The notes under the pieces were generated by a model, which did no database searches, was not told the origin of the DNA, and worked only from the letters and a program-made list of their open reading frames with translations. Source: JAQVIJ01 sp041287365 (GTDB lineage Bacteria > Desulfobacterota > Dissulfuribacteria > Dissulfuribacterales > DYLC01). From it: a stretch of 64,000 nt of DNA. Below, in pieces: positions 16,882 through 25,247 of this stretch. Numbering within the stretch: the first letter of the stretch is position 1; the number at the start of each line of letters is the position of its first letter. The stretch lies in contig JBEULL010000004.1 in NCBI GenBank assembly GCA_041287365.1, positions 62,001 through 126,000 of the forward strand. The letters are read 5' to 3'. A program made the translations under genes and the position numbers.

Positions 16882-18924
16882 TTAGCGGTTCATTACAGGT
16901 TCATAGTGAGAAAACACCATGGTGAAACTGGCACGGCCCTGGCTCAGAGAGCGAATGGCCGTGGAATATCCGAACATTCGGGCAAGTGGGGCTATGGCCC
17001 GAATAATCTGTGTGTTCCCTTTGGGTTCTATGAAATCCACTTTGCCTCCTCTGGAATTCATATCGCCTATGAGCTCGCCGAGATACTGGTCCGGTGTCAG
17101 GATCTCGACTCTCATAACCGGTTCCAGCAGGGTCGGCGACGCCTTTTCGCAGGCATGACGGAGGGCCATGGAGGCGGCGGCCTTCAGCGCTATTTCAGAG
17201 ACCGTACCCTCCTGCAAGGTCACATTCATGAGGATTGCATGTACATCCAGCATGGGATATCCCTGAACCACACCGCTTTCCAGTCCTTGCTCAAGTATCT
17301 CATGCAGGGCCTGTTCTATGGCCGGAGGCAGTGTGTCGGCTGAGATCAGCGTCGAGACCAGATTGCCTTCGCCTCGTTTTCGAGGTTTGACTCCCACGGT
17401 TACTCGGGCCCATTGGCGGCTGCCAGCTATCTCGCGATCGAACGTCTCTTCATGCTCAGCCTCTGTGAGTATGGTTTCCCTGTAAACGACCTGTGGCTTG
17501 CCTGCTGTCACAGGGGCATTGAATTCCCTCATCAGGCGGTGAATCAGTACATCCAGGTGCAGCTCTCCCATCCCTGAGATGATGGTCTGGCCTGTATCGG
17601 TATCCAATTTAACCTGAAAGGTCGGGTCTTCCTCCGCCAGTCTTTTAATGGCCTGCTCTACCTTCTCCTGGTCTGCGGTGGTCTTCGGCTCTATGGCTAT
17701 GGAGATGACAGGTTGATATGCATCTATGGGTTCCAGCAGAATGGGCCGCGCCGGATCACAGATGGTGTGGCCAGTGGAGGTCTCCTTGAGGCCCATCACC
17801 GCCACGATGTCACCTGCTCGGGCATCTTCTATGCGTTCACGTCTGTTGGCGTGCATGCGAAAGATGCGGGATATCTTTTCTTTGATGCGCCTGGCCGGAT
17901 TCAATACATCCGCTCCAACCTTCAAAATACCGGAATAGATGCGTATGTAGGTGAGTTTTCTGCCTTCTTCCATCTGAATCTTGAATGCAAGGGCGGTGAA
18001 GGGGGCGTCGTCCCGTGCCTCCCTGAGTTCCGGCACGCCAGTGTCAGGATTGTCCGCCTCAATGGGGGGGATGTCCAGTGGACTTGGCAGATATGCGGTC
18101 ACACCGTCCAGAAGGGGTTGTACCCCCTTGTTTTTAAGGGCCGAACCGCAAAAAACCGGCACGCCCTTGAGTGCGATACATGCATTCCGAATGGCACGGT
18201 GCAGTTCCTGTTCTTCGATGGCTTCTTCAGCCAGATATTTCTCCATGATGCCGTCGTCCAGCTCGGCAACTGCTTCTATAAGGGCATTCCGCGCTGAAGT
18301 TATGCGTTCTTGCCAATCAGAAGGAATTGGCTGTTCTTCGAATGTGAGACCCTGATCGTTCTCGTGCCATTGAATGAATTTCATGCGTATCAGGTCGAAC
18401 ACGCCTGCAAAGGCGTCCTCGCTGCCACACGGTATGGTTATGACCAGGGGATTTGCACTCAATTTATCCTTGAGTTGAGTTATGACACCGTCAAAATCAG
18501 CGCCGAGCCGGTCCATCTTGTTTATGAAAACCATCTTGGGCACACGATATTTGTCGGCCTGGCGCCAGACCGTTTCTGACTGCGGTTCCACTCCGCCGAC
18601 GGCGCAGAACACACCTATTACGCCATCCAGCACGCGCAAGGAACGCTCCACTTCGATGGTGAAGTCCACATGCCCTGGAGTGTCGATGATGTGTATTTCC
18701 TTGCCCTGCCAGTAGCAGGTGGTGACCGCTGATGTGATGGTTATGCCGCGTTCCTGTTCCTCCGGCATCCAGTCCATGGTCGCCTGGCCGTCGTGCACCT
18801 CGCCGATCTTGTGCGTCTTTCCGGTATAGAACAGGATGCGTTCCGTAAGGGTGGTTTTGCCAGCATCGATGTGGGCGATGATGCCTATGTTGCGAATATT
18901 TTTGATTCTCGTTTCTCCAGCCAT
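16882..18924 (-). CDS. Elongation factor G, orphan paralogue
   Basis: 680-residue translational GTPase. G motifs are complete: AHIDAGKTTLTERI (P-loop), ERGITIT (switch I), DTPGHVDF (G3), NKMDR (G4). Domains II-V follow, with GMGELHLDV in domain III. Start ATG 18924 is chosen because GAGGATTTGC precedes it and it gives MAGETRIKNIRNIGIIAHID; longer forms would start with an atypical extension. It is not in an rpsL-rpsG-fusA-tuf operon, so it may be a second EF-G with a specialised role (for example recycling or stress). Whether the genome has a canonical fusA cannot be seen. Confidence 0.9.
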   Translation of the reverse strand: MAGETRIKNIRNIGIIAHIDAGKTTLTERILFYTGKTHKIGEVHDGQATMDWMPEEQERGITITSAVTTCYWQGKEIHIIDTPGHVDFTIEVERSLRVLDGVIGVFCAVGGVEPQSETVWRQADKYRVPKMVFINKMDRLGADFDGVITQLKDKLSANPLVITIPCGSEDAFAGVFDLIRMKFIQWHENDQGLTFEEQPIPSDWQERITSARNALIEAVAELDDGIMEKYLAEEAIEEQELHRAIRNACIALKGVPVFCGSALKNKGVQPLLDGVTAYLPSPLDIPPIEADNPDTGVPELREARDDAPFTALAFKIQMEEGRKLTYIRIYSGILKVGADVLNPARRIKEKISRIFRMHANRRERIEDARAGDIVAVMGLKETSTGHTICDPARPILLEPIDAYQPVISIAIEPKTTADQEKVEQAIKRLAEEDPTFQVKLDTDTGQTIISGMGELHLDVLIHRLMREFNAPVTAGKPQVVYRETILTEAEHEETFDREIAGSRQWARVTVGVKPRKRGEGNLVSTLISADTLPPAIEQALHEILEQGLESGVVQGYPMLDVHAILMNVTLQEGTVSEIALKAAASMALRHACEKASPTLLEPVMRVEILTPDQYLGELIGDMNSRGGKVDFIEPKGNTQIIRAIAPLARMFGYSTAIRSLSQGRASFTMVFSHYEPVMNR

Positions 18925-19012
18925 GCAAATCCTCATTGACAAATAATCAATTGTTTATTTAACAAAAACTCATGAACAATACAATACAAATACAGGAAAA
19001 TCAGGTTAAGAC

Positions 19013-19555
19013 ATGAAAACTATAATGGACATGAAAGAGATTGAAAGGGCCTTGACGCGTATGGCCCATGAGATCATAGAAGACAATCGGGGATGCAAAA
19101 ACATAGCCCTTATCGGCATTCGTACAGGCGGTGTGCCCCTTGCTGAAAGGCTTTGTCAGAAGATAGCCGCTATAGAAGGTGTCAGGCCGAATACAGGTAT
19201 TTTGGACATCACGCTTTATCGGGACGATTGGAGCCGTTTGAGCCAGCACCCCCTCGTAAAAAAGACGGAGATCGATTTTTCTTTGGACGACAAGACCGTA
19301 GTGCTGGTGGACGATGTCATATACACAGGCCGTACCATTCGGGCCGCCCTTGATGCCATTACGGACATGGGCCGTCCCATAAAGATTCAACTGGCGGTCC
19401 TGGTGGATAGGGGCAGAAGGGAATTGCCCATTCAGCCGGATTATGTGGGGCTGGTGCTGGCCACTGCCAAGGACGAGCATGTGAATGTCTTTCTGAACGA
19501 GTTGGACGGCAGGGACGAGGTGGTGCTGGAATTGATCACTCCAAAAGCAGATTAA
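19013..19555 (+). CDS. pyrR: Bifunctional pyrimidine operon regulator / uracil phosphoribosyltransferase PyrR
   Basis: 180 residues with the PRPP-binding signature VVLVDDVIYTGRTIRAALD (about residues 97-115) and NIALIGIRTGGVPLAERL-like early block, typical of PyrR. In Gram-positives PyrR binds pyr mRNA to attenuate transcription; many proteobacterial homologues may act mainly as uracil phosphoribosyltransferase. No pyr biosynthesis gene or PyrR-binding leader is near. It starts 88 bp from the divergent EF-G gene. The pdxA gene follows 15 bp downstream. Confidence 0.9.
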   Translation: MKTIMDMKEIERALTRMAHEIIEDNRGCKNIALIGIRTGGVPLAERLCQKIAAIEGVRPNTGILDITLYRDDWSRLSQHPLVKKTEIDFSLDDKTVVLVDDVIYTGRTIRAALDAITDMGRPIKIQLAVLVDRGRRELPIQPDYVGLVLATAKDEHVNVFLNELDGRDEVVLELITPKAD

Positions 19556-19570
19556 AAGGTAAACGGTCAA

Positions 19571-20626
19571 GTGTCGAATATTTTACCGAATCTCTGTATA
19601 ACCATGGGCTGCCCTGCCGGCATTGGGCCTGAGATTCTCGTAAAATCCCTGACCTACGGGGCTGGGTCCAAATATCTTGATCACCTCCTTGTGGTTGGAG
19701 ATGCGGGTATTTTGGAGGCTGCCGCTGCATCACTTGGCCTGTCTCTTCGAATACAGTGCGTTGCGGAAGGGAGATGCGATCAAAGGGGCAACGGGGGCGT
19801 CGCGGTACTGCCTGTCACTCAGTTGAAAGCCGATGGCACTGCCGGTGATTTTTCTGCCGGCCGACCCAATGCTGTAACAGGCAGGGCGTCTTATTCCTAT
19901 GTCAAAAAGGCCCTGGAACTCTGTGATACAGGCGGTTTTTCTGGCATAGTGACCTGTCCCATCAGCAAGATCGGGCTTCGCCTGGCTGGCATAGATGCTC
20001 CAGGGCATACGGAAATTTTGGCTTGGCATACAGGAATCAAGAGATTTGCCATGATGCTGGCAGGTAGCAGTCTGCGGGTGGTGTTGGTCACTATTCATTG
20101 CGCTTTGCGGAATGTGGCGTCGCAACTTTCACAAGAGAAGGTGCTGGAAACCATCTCCCTGACACATGATGCACTACAGATGGATTTCGGCATAGATGCC
20201 CCCCGCATTGCGGTGGCCGGGCTCAATCCTCACGCCGGTGAGTCAGGGATGTTTGGGAATGAAGAGGAACGCATTCTGGCGCCGGCCATCATGGAGGCGG
20301 TCAGACAGGGCATTCATGCCCTCGGGCCCTATCCGCCTGACACCGTTTTTCATCGGGCTGCTCACGGTGAGTTTCATGCGGTGGTCTGCCAGTATCACGA
20401 CCAGGGACTTATTCCATTCAAATTGCTGCATTTCGAGGACGGAGTCAATGTCACTCTGGGTCTGCCCATCGTGCGCACATCCGTTGATCATGGCACCGCT
20501 TACGATATAGCAGGAAAGGGTATCGCGAATGAGGCCAGCCTGAATGCCGCGATAGAAATAGCGTTCACCATGGCGATCAATCGCCGTAAGCGTCGGGAGC
20601 AGGAGGTAATCTATGGGAGAGGTTAG
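19571..20626 (+). CDS. pdxA: 4-hydroxythreonine-4-phosphate dehydrogenase
   Basis: 351 residues, GTG start at 19571. PdxA oxidises 4-phospho-hydroxy-threonine in the DXP-dependent pyridoxal phosphate pathway. Family blocks: CITMGCPAGIGPEI at the N-terminus, ITCPISK-like VTCPISKIGL, GHTEILAWHTG, metal-binding His in QYHDQGLIPFK, and GLPIVRTSVDHGTAYDIAGKG. The usual Asp in TPGDPAGIGPE is Cys here (residue 14). The overall match is otherwise strong. The 3' end overlaps the next gene by 14 bp. Confidence 0.93.
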   Translation: MSNILPNLCITMGCPAGIGPEILVKSLTYGAGSKYLDHLLVVGDAGILEAAAASLGLSLRIQCVAEGRCDQRGNGGVAVLPVTQLKADGTAGDFSAGRPNAVTGRASYSYVKKALELCDTGGFSGIVTCPISKIGLRLAGIDAPGHTEILAWHTGIKRFAMMLAGSSLRVVLVTIHCALRNVASQLSQEKVLETISLTHDALQMDFGIDAPRIAVAGLNPHAGESGMFGNEEERILAPAIMEAVRQGIHALGPYPPDTVFHRAAHGEFHAVVCQYHDQGLIPFKLLHFEDGVNVTLGLPIVRTSVDHGTAYDIAGKGIANEASLNAAIEIAFTMAINRRKRREQEVIYGRG

Positions 20627-22298
20627 AATATACGGCGCCCGTCCCCTTCTGTGGATGGCCCTGCTGGTGGCGTTGTGCATCTGCGGCATGTTTTTGGGCT
20701 GGTGGTACTGGTTCGGCCCTGGTGCGCCGAAGGCATCCATTCGTGTCACCACGGACCCTCCGGATTCCAGGTGTTATCTGGATGGCGTAGAGATCATCAC
20801 CTCACCAAACGAGTTCAAGGGAGTGGCCAGGGGAATGCACAAGCTCAAGATTACAAAATTGGGTTACGAAACATTGGAGACCCAGTTGCAAGTGCAAGGG
20901 ACTGAACATCAAGAGCTTTCCTTTACGCTGAAGCCCCTCAAGGCCTCTCTGCACGTGGATACGGAGCCGCCTGGGGCCATGCTGTATCTGGACGGCCAAC
21001 TGCTTGCCAATACACCACTGGATTGGACCACCATAGAGGCAGGTAGCCATAAGCTCAGTATCGTTTTGAACGGTTATGAAGAATATGAAAGCACAGTTTA
21101 TTTCGCGCGCGGAGAGGAAAAAAGACTACATATCGTGTTGATCAAGGAATTGGAGGGGCTCGAGGTCATATCGAATCCACCGGACGCCGATGTTTATGTG
21201 GACAGCAAGCCCGTAGGTCGGACGCCTCTTGCGATTCAGATTCCTCCTGGAGAACATGATATTCTGGTGGCAAAAGATGCAACCTATGAGGATTATGCCA
21301 CAAAAATATCTTTGTCCAAGGGGCAGAGCAAGAAATTGACTGTAACTCTCAATCCAAAAAGACCTCGACTCATAATAGAAACAGAGCCAAGAGAGGCCCA
21401 GGTCTTCCTGAACGATCGCTATCTGGCGAACACCCCGTTGCAGACGGAGCTCGCTTCGGGCCGTTACAGAATACGAGTGAGTAAAAAAGGCTGGCGGAGT
21501 GCCGTCGAAGAGTTTGTAGTATCCGCAGGTGAGACAAAACGGCTGGATATTCGTTTGAAGCCGCTGCCCAGCCCTGGCACCGTTGAAAAGGAACCTGCCA
21601 CGGGCATGGAGTTTGTTTGGGTGCCTGAGGGTTGCTTTACCATGGGCAGCCCTGGCTCGGAACTCAAAAGGGATCAGGACGAAGGGCCCACGCAGGAGGT
21701 ATGCTTGAATGGCTTTTGGATGGGCAGATTCGAGGTCACACAAGGGCAATGGCAGAAAATTATGGGCAGCAATCCATCCTCTTTTAAAAACGGGCCCAAC
21801 TTTCCTGTAGAAAACGTTTCCTGGAAGGATGCCAAGGCGTTTGTGGAAAGGTTTTCATCGCTCAAAAAAGAGTATGTGGTTGGTCTGCCCACTGAGGCCG
21901 AATGGGAATACGCCTGCCGAGCGGGGACTACAACAGCCTATGGTTTCGGCCAGTCAATTACAAGCGCGCAGGCAAACATCCGTAAATCCGGCAGTTCAGG
22001 GTTTGATGGCGCCACTGTCGCGGTCGGGTCTTTTCAGCCGAATCAATTTGGCATATACGATATGCACGGCAATGTCTGGGAGTGGTGTGAGGACTGGTAC
22101 GACCCTGAATTTTACAAGACCCTCAAACCCAAGACCATGAATCCCGTTGCCGTCCAGGACAAATCGAGTAACAAGGTGCTGCGGGGCGGTTCCTGGTTAT
22201 CCGATAGCCAACAGGCCCGCTGTGCAAATAGGCACAGGGCTGCTCTCGATGAAAAAACGGATCAGATAGGCTTTAGGGTGGTGATGAGAGAGAGATGA
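20613..22298 (+). CDS. Membrane-anchored PEGA-repeat protein with C-terminal FGE/SUMF1-like domain
   Basis: 561 residues. One N-terminal membrane segment (about residues 9-31) is followed by four PEGA domains (about 40-105, 108-175, 178-245, 248-315), each with a TxPPxAxVYxDG-like start. A sulfatase-modifying-factor fold follows (about 330-561), with EFVWVPEGCFTMGS, NPVEFVTW-equivalent FPVENVSW, GLPTEAEWEYACRAG, GNVWEWCEDWYD and RGGSWLSDSQQARCANRHR. True formylglycine-generating enzymes use two Cys near the last motif; only one remains here, so FGE oxidase activity is doubtful. The domain is presumably periplasmic and binding or structural. Start ATG follows GGAGGT inside pdxA. Confidence 0.85.
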   Translation: MGEVRIYGARPLLWMALLVALCICGMFLGWWYWFGPGAPKASIRVTTDPPDSRCYLDGVEIITSPNEFKGVARGMHKLKITKLGYETLETQLQVQGTEHQELSFTLKPLKASLHVDTEPPGAMLYLDGQLLANTPLDWTTIEAGSHKLSIVLNGYEEYESTVYFARGEEKRLHIVLIKELEGLEVISNPPDADVYVDSKPVGRTPLAIQIPPGEHDILVAKDATYEDYATKISLSKGQSKKLTVTLNPKRPRLIIETEPREAQVFLNDRYLANTPLQTELASGRYRIRVSKKGWRSAVEEFVVSAGETKRLDIRLKPLPSPGTVEKEPATGMEFVWVPEGCFTMGSPGSELKRDQDEGPTQEVCLNGFWMGRFEVTQGQWQKIMGSNPSSFKNGPNFPVENVSWKDAKAFVERFSSLKKEYVVGLPTEAEWEYACRAGTTTAYGFGQSITSAQANIRKSGSSGFDGATVAVGSFQPNQFGIYDMHGNVWEWCEDWYDPEFYKTLKPKTMNPVAVQDKSSNKVLRGGSWLSDSQQARCANRHRAALDEKTDQIGFRVVMRER

Positions 22299-22323
22299 AA
22301 AACTGTTTCACAAGGAGTTGGAC

Positions 22324-23277
22324 TTGAAAAAAGGTGTATTTGTTGCGGAAATAAGCCAGGATAGGCCGGTTGATGGCATTTTTTATATAGCCGATAAAAA
22401 GCTGGCCAACACTCGAGACGGCAAGCCATATCTGTCCCTCGCCCTGGCCGACAGAACCGGCCAGATAGAGGCCAAAATATGGAATGACGCAGCTTCGCTG
22501 GACAGCAAGTGCAGGAAAGACGGGTTCGTGTTCGTAAGCGCCTTTTGCAAACCTTATAACGGCACACTGCAACTGACCGTCAAGGCCGTGAGCCCGGTTG
22601 CTGAAACCGATGTGAATCTGGCGGATTTCATGCCTGCGGCGCAGGTGGACGAGAAGGCGCTGTGGAGGGAGCTGTCGGGTTATATGGAACACATCTCCGA
22701 TTCGGCGCTTTCCGGTCTGCTTTCGGCGCTGTTTTCCGATACCGCTCTGGTAAATGCCTATTGTACCGCTCCAGGTGCCAAGCGTATGCACCACGCCTAT
22801 CTGCACGGGCTTCTGGTGCATACCCTTCAGATGGTCCGAGTGGCCGATGCCATTTGTAAGCTATATCCTGTATTGAATTGGGATTTGCTCATTTCGGGTG
22901 TGATTCTGCACGACCTGGGAAAGATTGTGGAGTATGACTTCAGCAGGCCGGGTTTTTCCAGAACCGACGAAGGAAGGCTGGTAGGCCATCTGAATATAGC
23001 TATTTCCATGATAGACGAGGCCGCCGCCAAAATCGGACTTGACCGTCATGTGCCCAGCTTGGTAGCCCTCAAACATATGATCCTCAGCCACCACGGCCGT
23101 TACGAATACGGCTCGCCCGTGCTGCCCATGACCAGAGAGGCCTTCGTGCTGCATTTCATAGACGAGATAGATGCCAAAATAAACTATCTGGATGTGCTGA
23201 AGTCGGAGATAAAAGGCCTTGACGAGACATGGTCGGGATATCAGGGCATATACGGCAGGGCATTCCATCTGCCATAA
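22324..23277 (+). CDS. YhaM-like OB-fold / HD-domain 3'-5' exoribonuclease
   Basis: 317 residues. The N-terminal OB-fold (about residues 15-90; KPYLSLALADRTGQIEAKIW) is followed by an HD hydrolase domain (HAYLHGLLVHTLQ, then VILHDLGKI, then LVALKHMILSHHG), which is the YhaM arrangement. YhaM in Bacillus degrades RNA and single-stranded DNA 3' to 5'. Start chosen is TTG 22324, because AAGGAG ends at 22317 and leaves 6 nt of spacing; the in-frame TTG at 22318 has none. It lies just upstream of holB and ricT, in place of the more usual tmk. Confidence 0.82.
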   Translation: MKKGVFVAEISQDRPVDGIFYIADKKLANTRDGKPYLSLALADRTGQIEAKIWNDAASLDSKCRKDGFVFVSAFCKPYNGTLQLTVKAVSPVAETDVNLADFMPAAQVDEKALWRELSGYMEHISDSALSGLLSALFSDTALVNAYCTAPGAKRMHHAYLHGLLVHTLQMVRVADAICKLYPVLNWDLLISGVILHDLGKIVEYDFSRPGFSRTDEGRLVGHLNIAISMIDEAAAKIGLDRHVPSLVALKHMILSHHGRYEYGSPVLPMTREAFVLHFIDEIDAKINYLDVLKSEIKGLDETWSGYQGIYGRAFHLP

Positions 23278-23280
23278 CAC

Positions 23281-24330
23281 ATGCAGAGCTCGCAAGAAAT
23301 TAGCTATGAATCAAGTGAGTCAGGCTCCGGTCCCATTCAGGGGCTTTCCACTCAGCATTCTCTGCTTTCCCTTATGGGACGGATACTTCAAAGAGGCAGA
23401 CTGGCGCATGCCTATCTGCTTTCAGGTGGAGGAACGGATACAAGAATGGCTGTGGCGTTTTTTTTCGCCAGGCTCCTGTTATGCCGGCAGCCTCGAGAGA
23501 CGGACGGCGTTTTGGCCCCATGCGGCGTCTGCATGCATTGCAGTAAAACGGCTCATGGCACACACCCTGACCTGTGCGTATGCCCGTCCGAAGAGGACGG
23601 GACTATTAAAATAGAACACGTGAGGACTCTGCAGAAAACCGTGGCCTTCGCTCCGCTCGAGGCGGAAAGGCGGGTTTGCCTTGTGCATGGTTGCGAAAAC
23701 ATGACCTCCGACGCCGCCAACTCCCTGCTGAAACTGCTGGAGGAACCCCCCGCATTCAACCATCTCTTTCTGACCGTCTCGGCGGTTGAGACCCTTTTGC
23801 CTACCATCGTATCCCGCTGTCAGGTACTGAAATGCCTTCCTGGCCATTTCACAATGGATTGTTTTTTGCCAGAGGAACAGGCTGTGTTGCGAACATACCC
23901 CTTGGAGTTTTGGGAACGTATCTGTGCGAGTGATGCGGAGGCGGTTAGGGCCCTGCTGAAGCTGAATTTTATAAGTGTCAGGGACAGGCTGTGGAAGCTC
24001 CTTGCCCGTGAGGCGGACATCTCTTTGTTTTTTCAACTGATCAGAGAGCTCTCTGCAAGCGATGCTGGAGTTTTGTGTCTGAAGCTGCTGCTCATGTCCG
24101 TTGTGCTGGATATATTTTTGTTGAAATCAACAAGTGACGGCCATTCGCTGTTGTTGAACAAAGACAGGAAACAGGTAATTATGTCTCTGTCCGGTATGAT
24201 TCCCATGCCTGACCTAGAGCAATATTCTGAACGGCTGGAGAGAGTGGAGTATCTGCTGGAACGCAACATCAACAAGGCGCTTCTGGTGGAGACAATGCTT
24301 GCATTCTGGTGGGAAAGGTTGTCTTTGTAG
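23281..24330 (+). CDS. holB: DNA polymerase III delta prime subunit
   Basis: 349-residue clamp-loader subunit. AHAYLLSGGGTDTRMAVAF is where a P-loop would be, but it lacks GK[ST], as expected for the non-ATP-binding delta prime. A zinc module is seen in CGVCMHC. NSLLKLLEEPP and TIVSRCQ (SRC arginine-finger motif) are diagnostic. The C-terminal third is less conserved. It begins 3 bp after the YhaM-like stop and is followed 23 bp later by ricT, the widespread holB-ricT order. Confidence 0.88.
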   Translation: MQSSQEISYESSESGSGPIQGLSTQHSLLSLMGRILQRGRLAHAYLLSGGGTDTRMAVAFFFARLLLCRQPRETDGVLAPCGVCMHCSKTAHGTHPDLCVCPSEEDGTIKIEHVRTLQKTVAFAPLEAERRVCLVHGCENMTSDAANSLLKLLEEPPAFNHLFLTVSAVETLLPTIVSRCQVLKCLPGHFTMDCFLPEEQAVLRTYPLEFWERICASDAEAVRALLKLNFISVRDRLWKLLAREADISLFFQLIRELSASDAGVLCLKLLLMSVVLDIFLLKSTSDGHSLLLNKDRKQVIMSLSGMIPMPDLEQYSERLERVEYLLERNINKALLVETMLAFWWERLSL

Positions 24331-24353
24331 CATGATTTTGTTACATTGCAACC

Positions 24354-25247
24354 ATGGATGATAACGATAAAGTGACTCATGACGTGTCGGACGGTGTCCG
24401 TAGGATTGTAAAGGTGCAGATCAGGCCAGGCTGGCCGGCAGCATCCTACGATGCGGGTGTTCTGGAGTTGAAGCGGAGTGACTGGGTGGTGGTATCAACG
24501 AACACAGGGGGCACAGGGGACACAGGCAGGGAGGTCGGTCAGGTGACGGTAGCGCCGGTTTCCGTTGCCCTGCCTTCCAGGATTTCGCTGCCTTTTGTGG
24601 AAGCTATGGCGAATGAAGCCGACATGGAACATTACAACGCCAACCTGGAGCTTGAAAAAAAGGCCTTCGCCTTCTGCTGCGAGCAGGTGGCCAGACTCAA
24701 TCTTATAATGAAATTGACGCGTGTCCACAGCCTGTTCGATGGAACGAAGATCATCTTCTATTACTATGCCGAACAGCGAGTGGATTTCAGGGAGCTGGTC
24801 AAGGAACTGGTGCGGGAACTTCGAATTCGAATTGAAATGCGCCAGATAGGCATTCGACACCAGGCAAAGATGGTCGGGGGCATGGGTGAATGCGGACGCG
24901 AGTTCTGTTGTTCGAGTTATCTGAAGACCTTTGACCCCATCTCCATCAAAATGGCCAAATCGCAGAATTTTCCTCTGAATCCCAGCAAGATATCAGGCAG
25001 ATGCGGAAGACTGCTCTGCTGTCTGACATACGAATATGAGGCGTATTCCAACAAAAACAGCGGTCGACAGGCGCATGACGACCAGACAGGAACTAAGCCG
25101 GACATGCAGGATGCGGAGGACTCGGCGATTTTGCAGTTACTGGAGGACAGGGAGGCGCCTGAATCCGTGGTTGTCCCTGATAAACAGGATGCAGCAGGCG
25201 GTCATGCCGGTGTAAAGCAAAGAAGAAAGAGGAATACCAGAACATGA
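24354..25247 (+). CDS. ricT: PSP1-domain protein RicT/YaaT
   Basis: 297 residues. The PSP1 C-terminal domain (about residues 80-205) contains the Cys pairs CGREFCC and GRCGRLLCC that in Bacillus RicT help bind Fe-S clusters in the RicA-RicF-RicT complex, a cofactor of RNase Y processing. MGGMGECGRE-like and LNPSKISGRCGRLLCCLTYE are strong family markers. The tail (about 215-297) is charged and low in complexity. The stop overlaps the metG start as ATGA. Function in Gram-negatives is less studied; placement after holB fits the conserved neighbourhood. Confidence 0.88.
   Translation: MDDNDKVTHDVSDGVRRIVKVQIRPGWPAASYDAGVLELKRSDWVVVSTNTGGTGDTGREVGQVTVAPVSVALPSRISLPFVEAMANEADMEHYNANLELEKKAFAFCCEQVARLNLIMKLTRVHSLFDGTKIIFYYYAEQRVDFRELVKELVRELRIRIEMRQIGIRHQAKMVGGMGECGREFCCSSYLKTFDPISIKMAKSQNFPLNPSKISGRCGRLLCCLTYEYEAYSNKNSGRQAHDDQTGTKPDMQDAEDSAILQLLEDREAPESVVVPDKQDAAGGHAGVKQRRKRNTRT

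Noticed and set aside
23425..23460. Damaged P-loop in HolB taken as a mutation
   Set aside because: Delta prime subunits normally lack a working Walker A; this is expected, not a defect.
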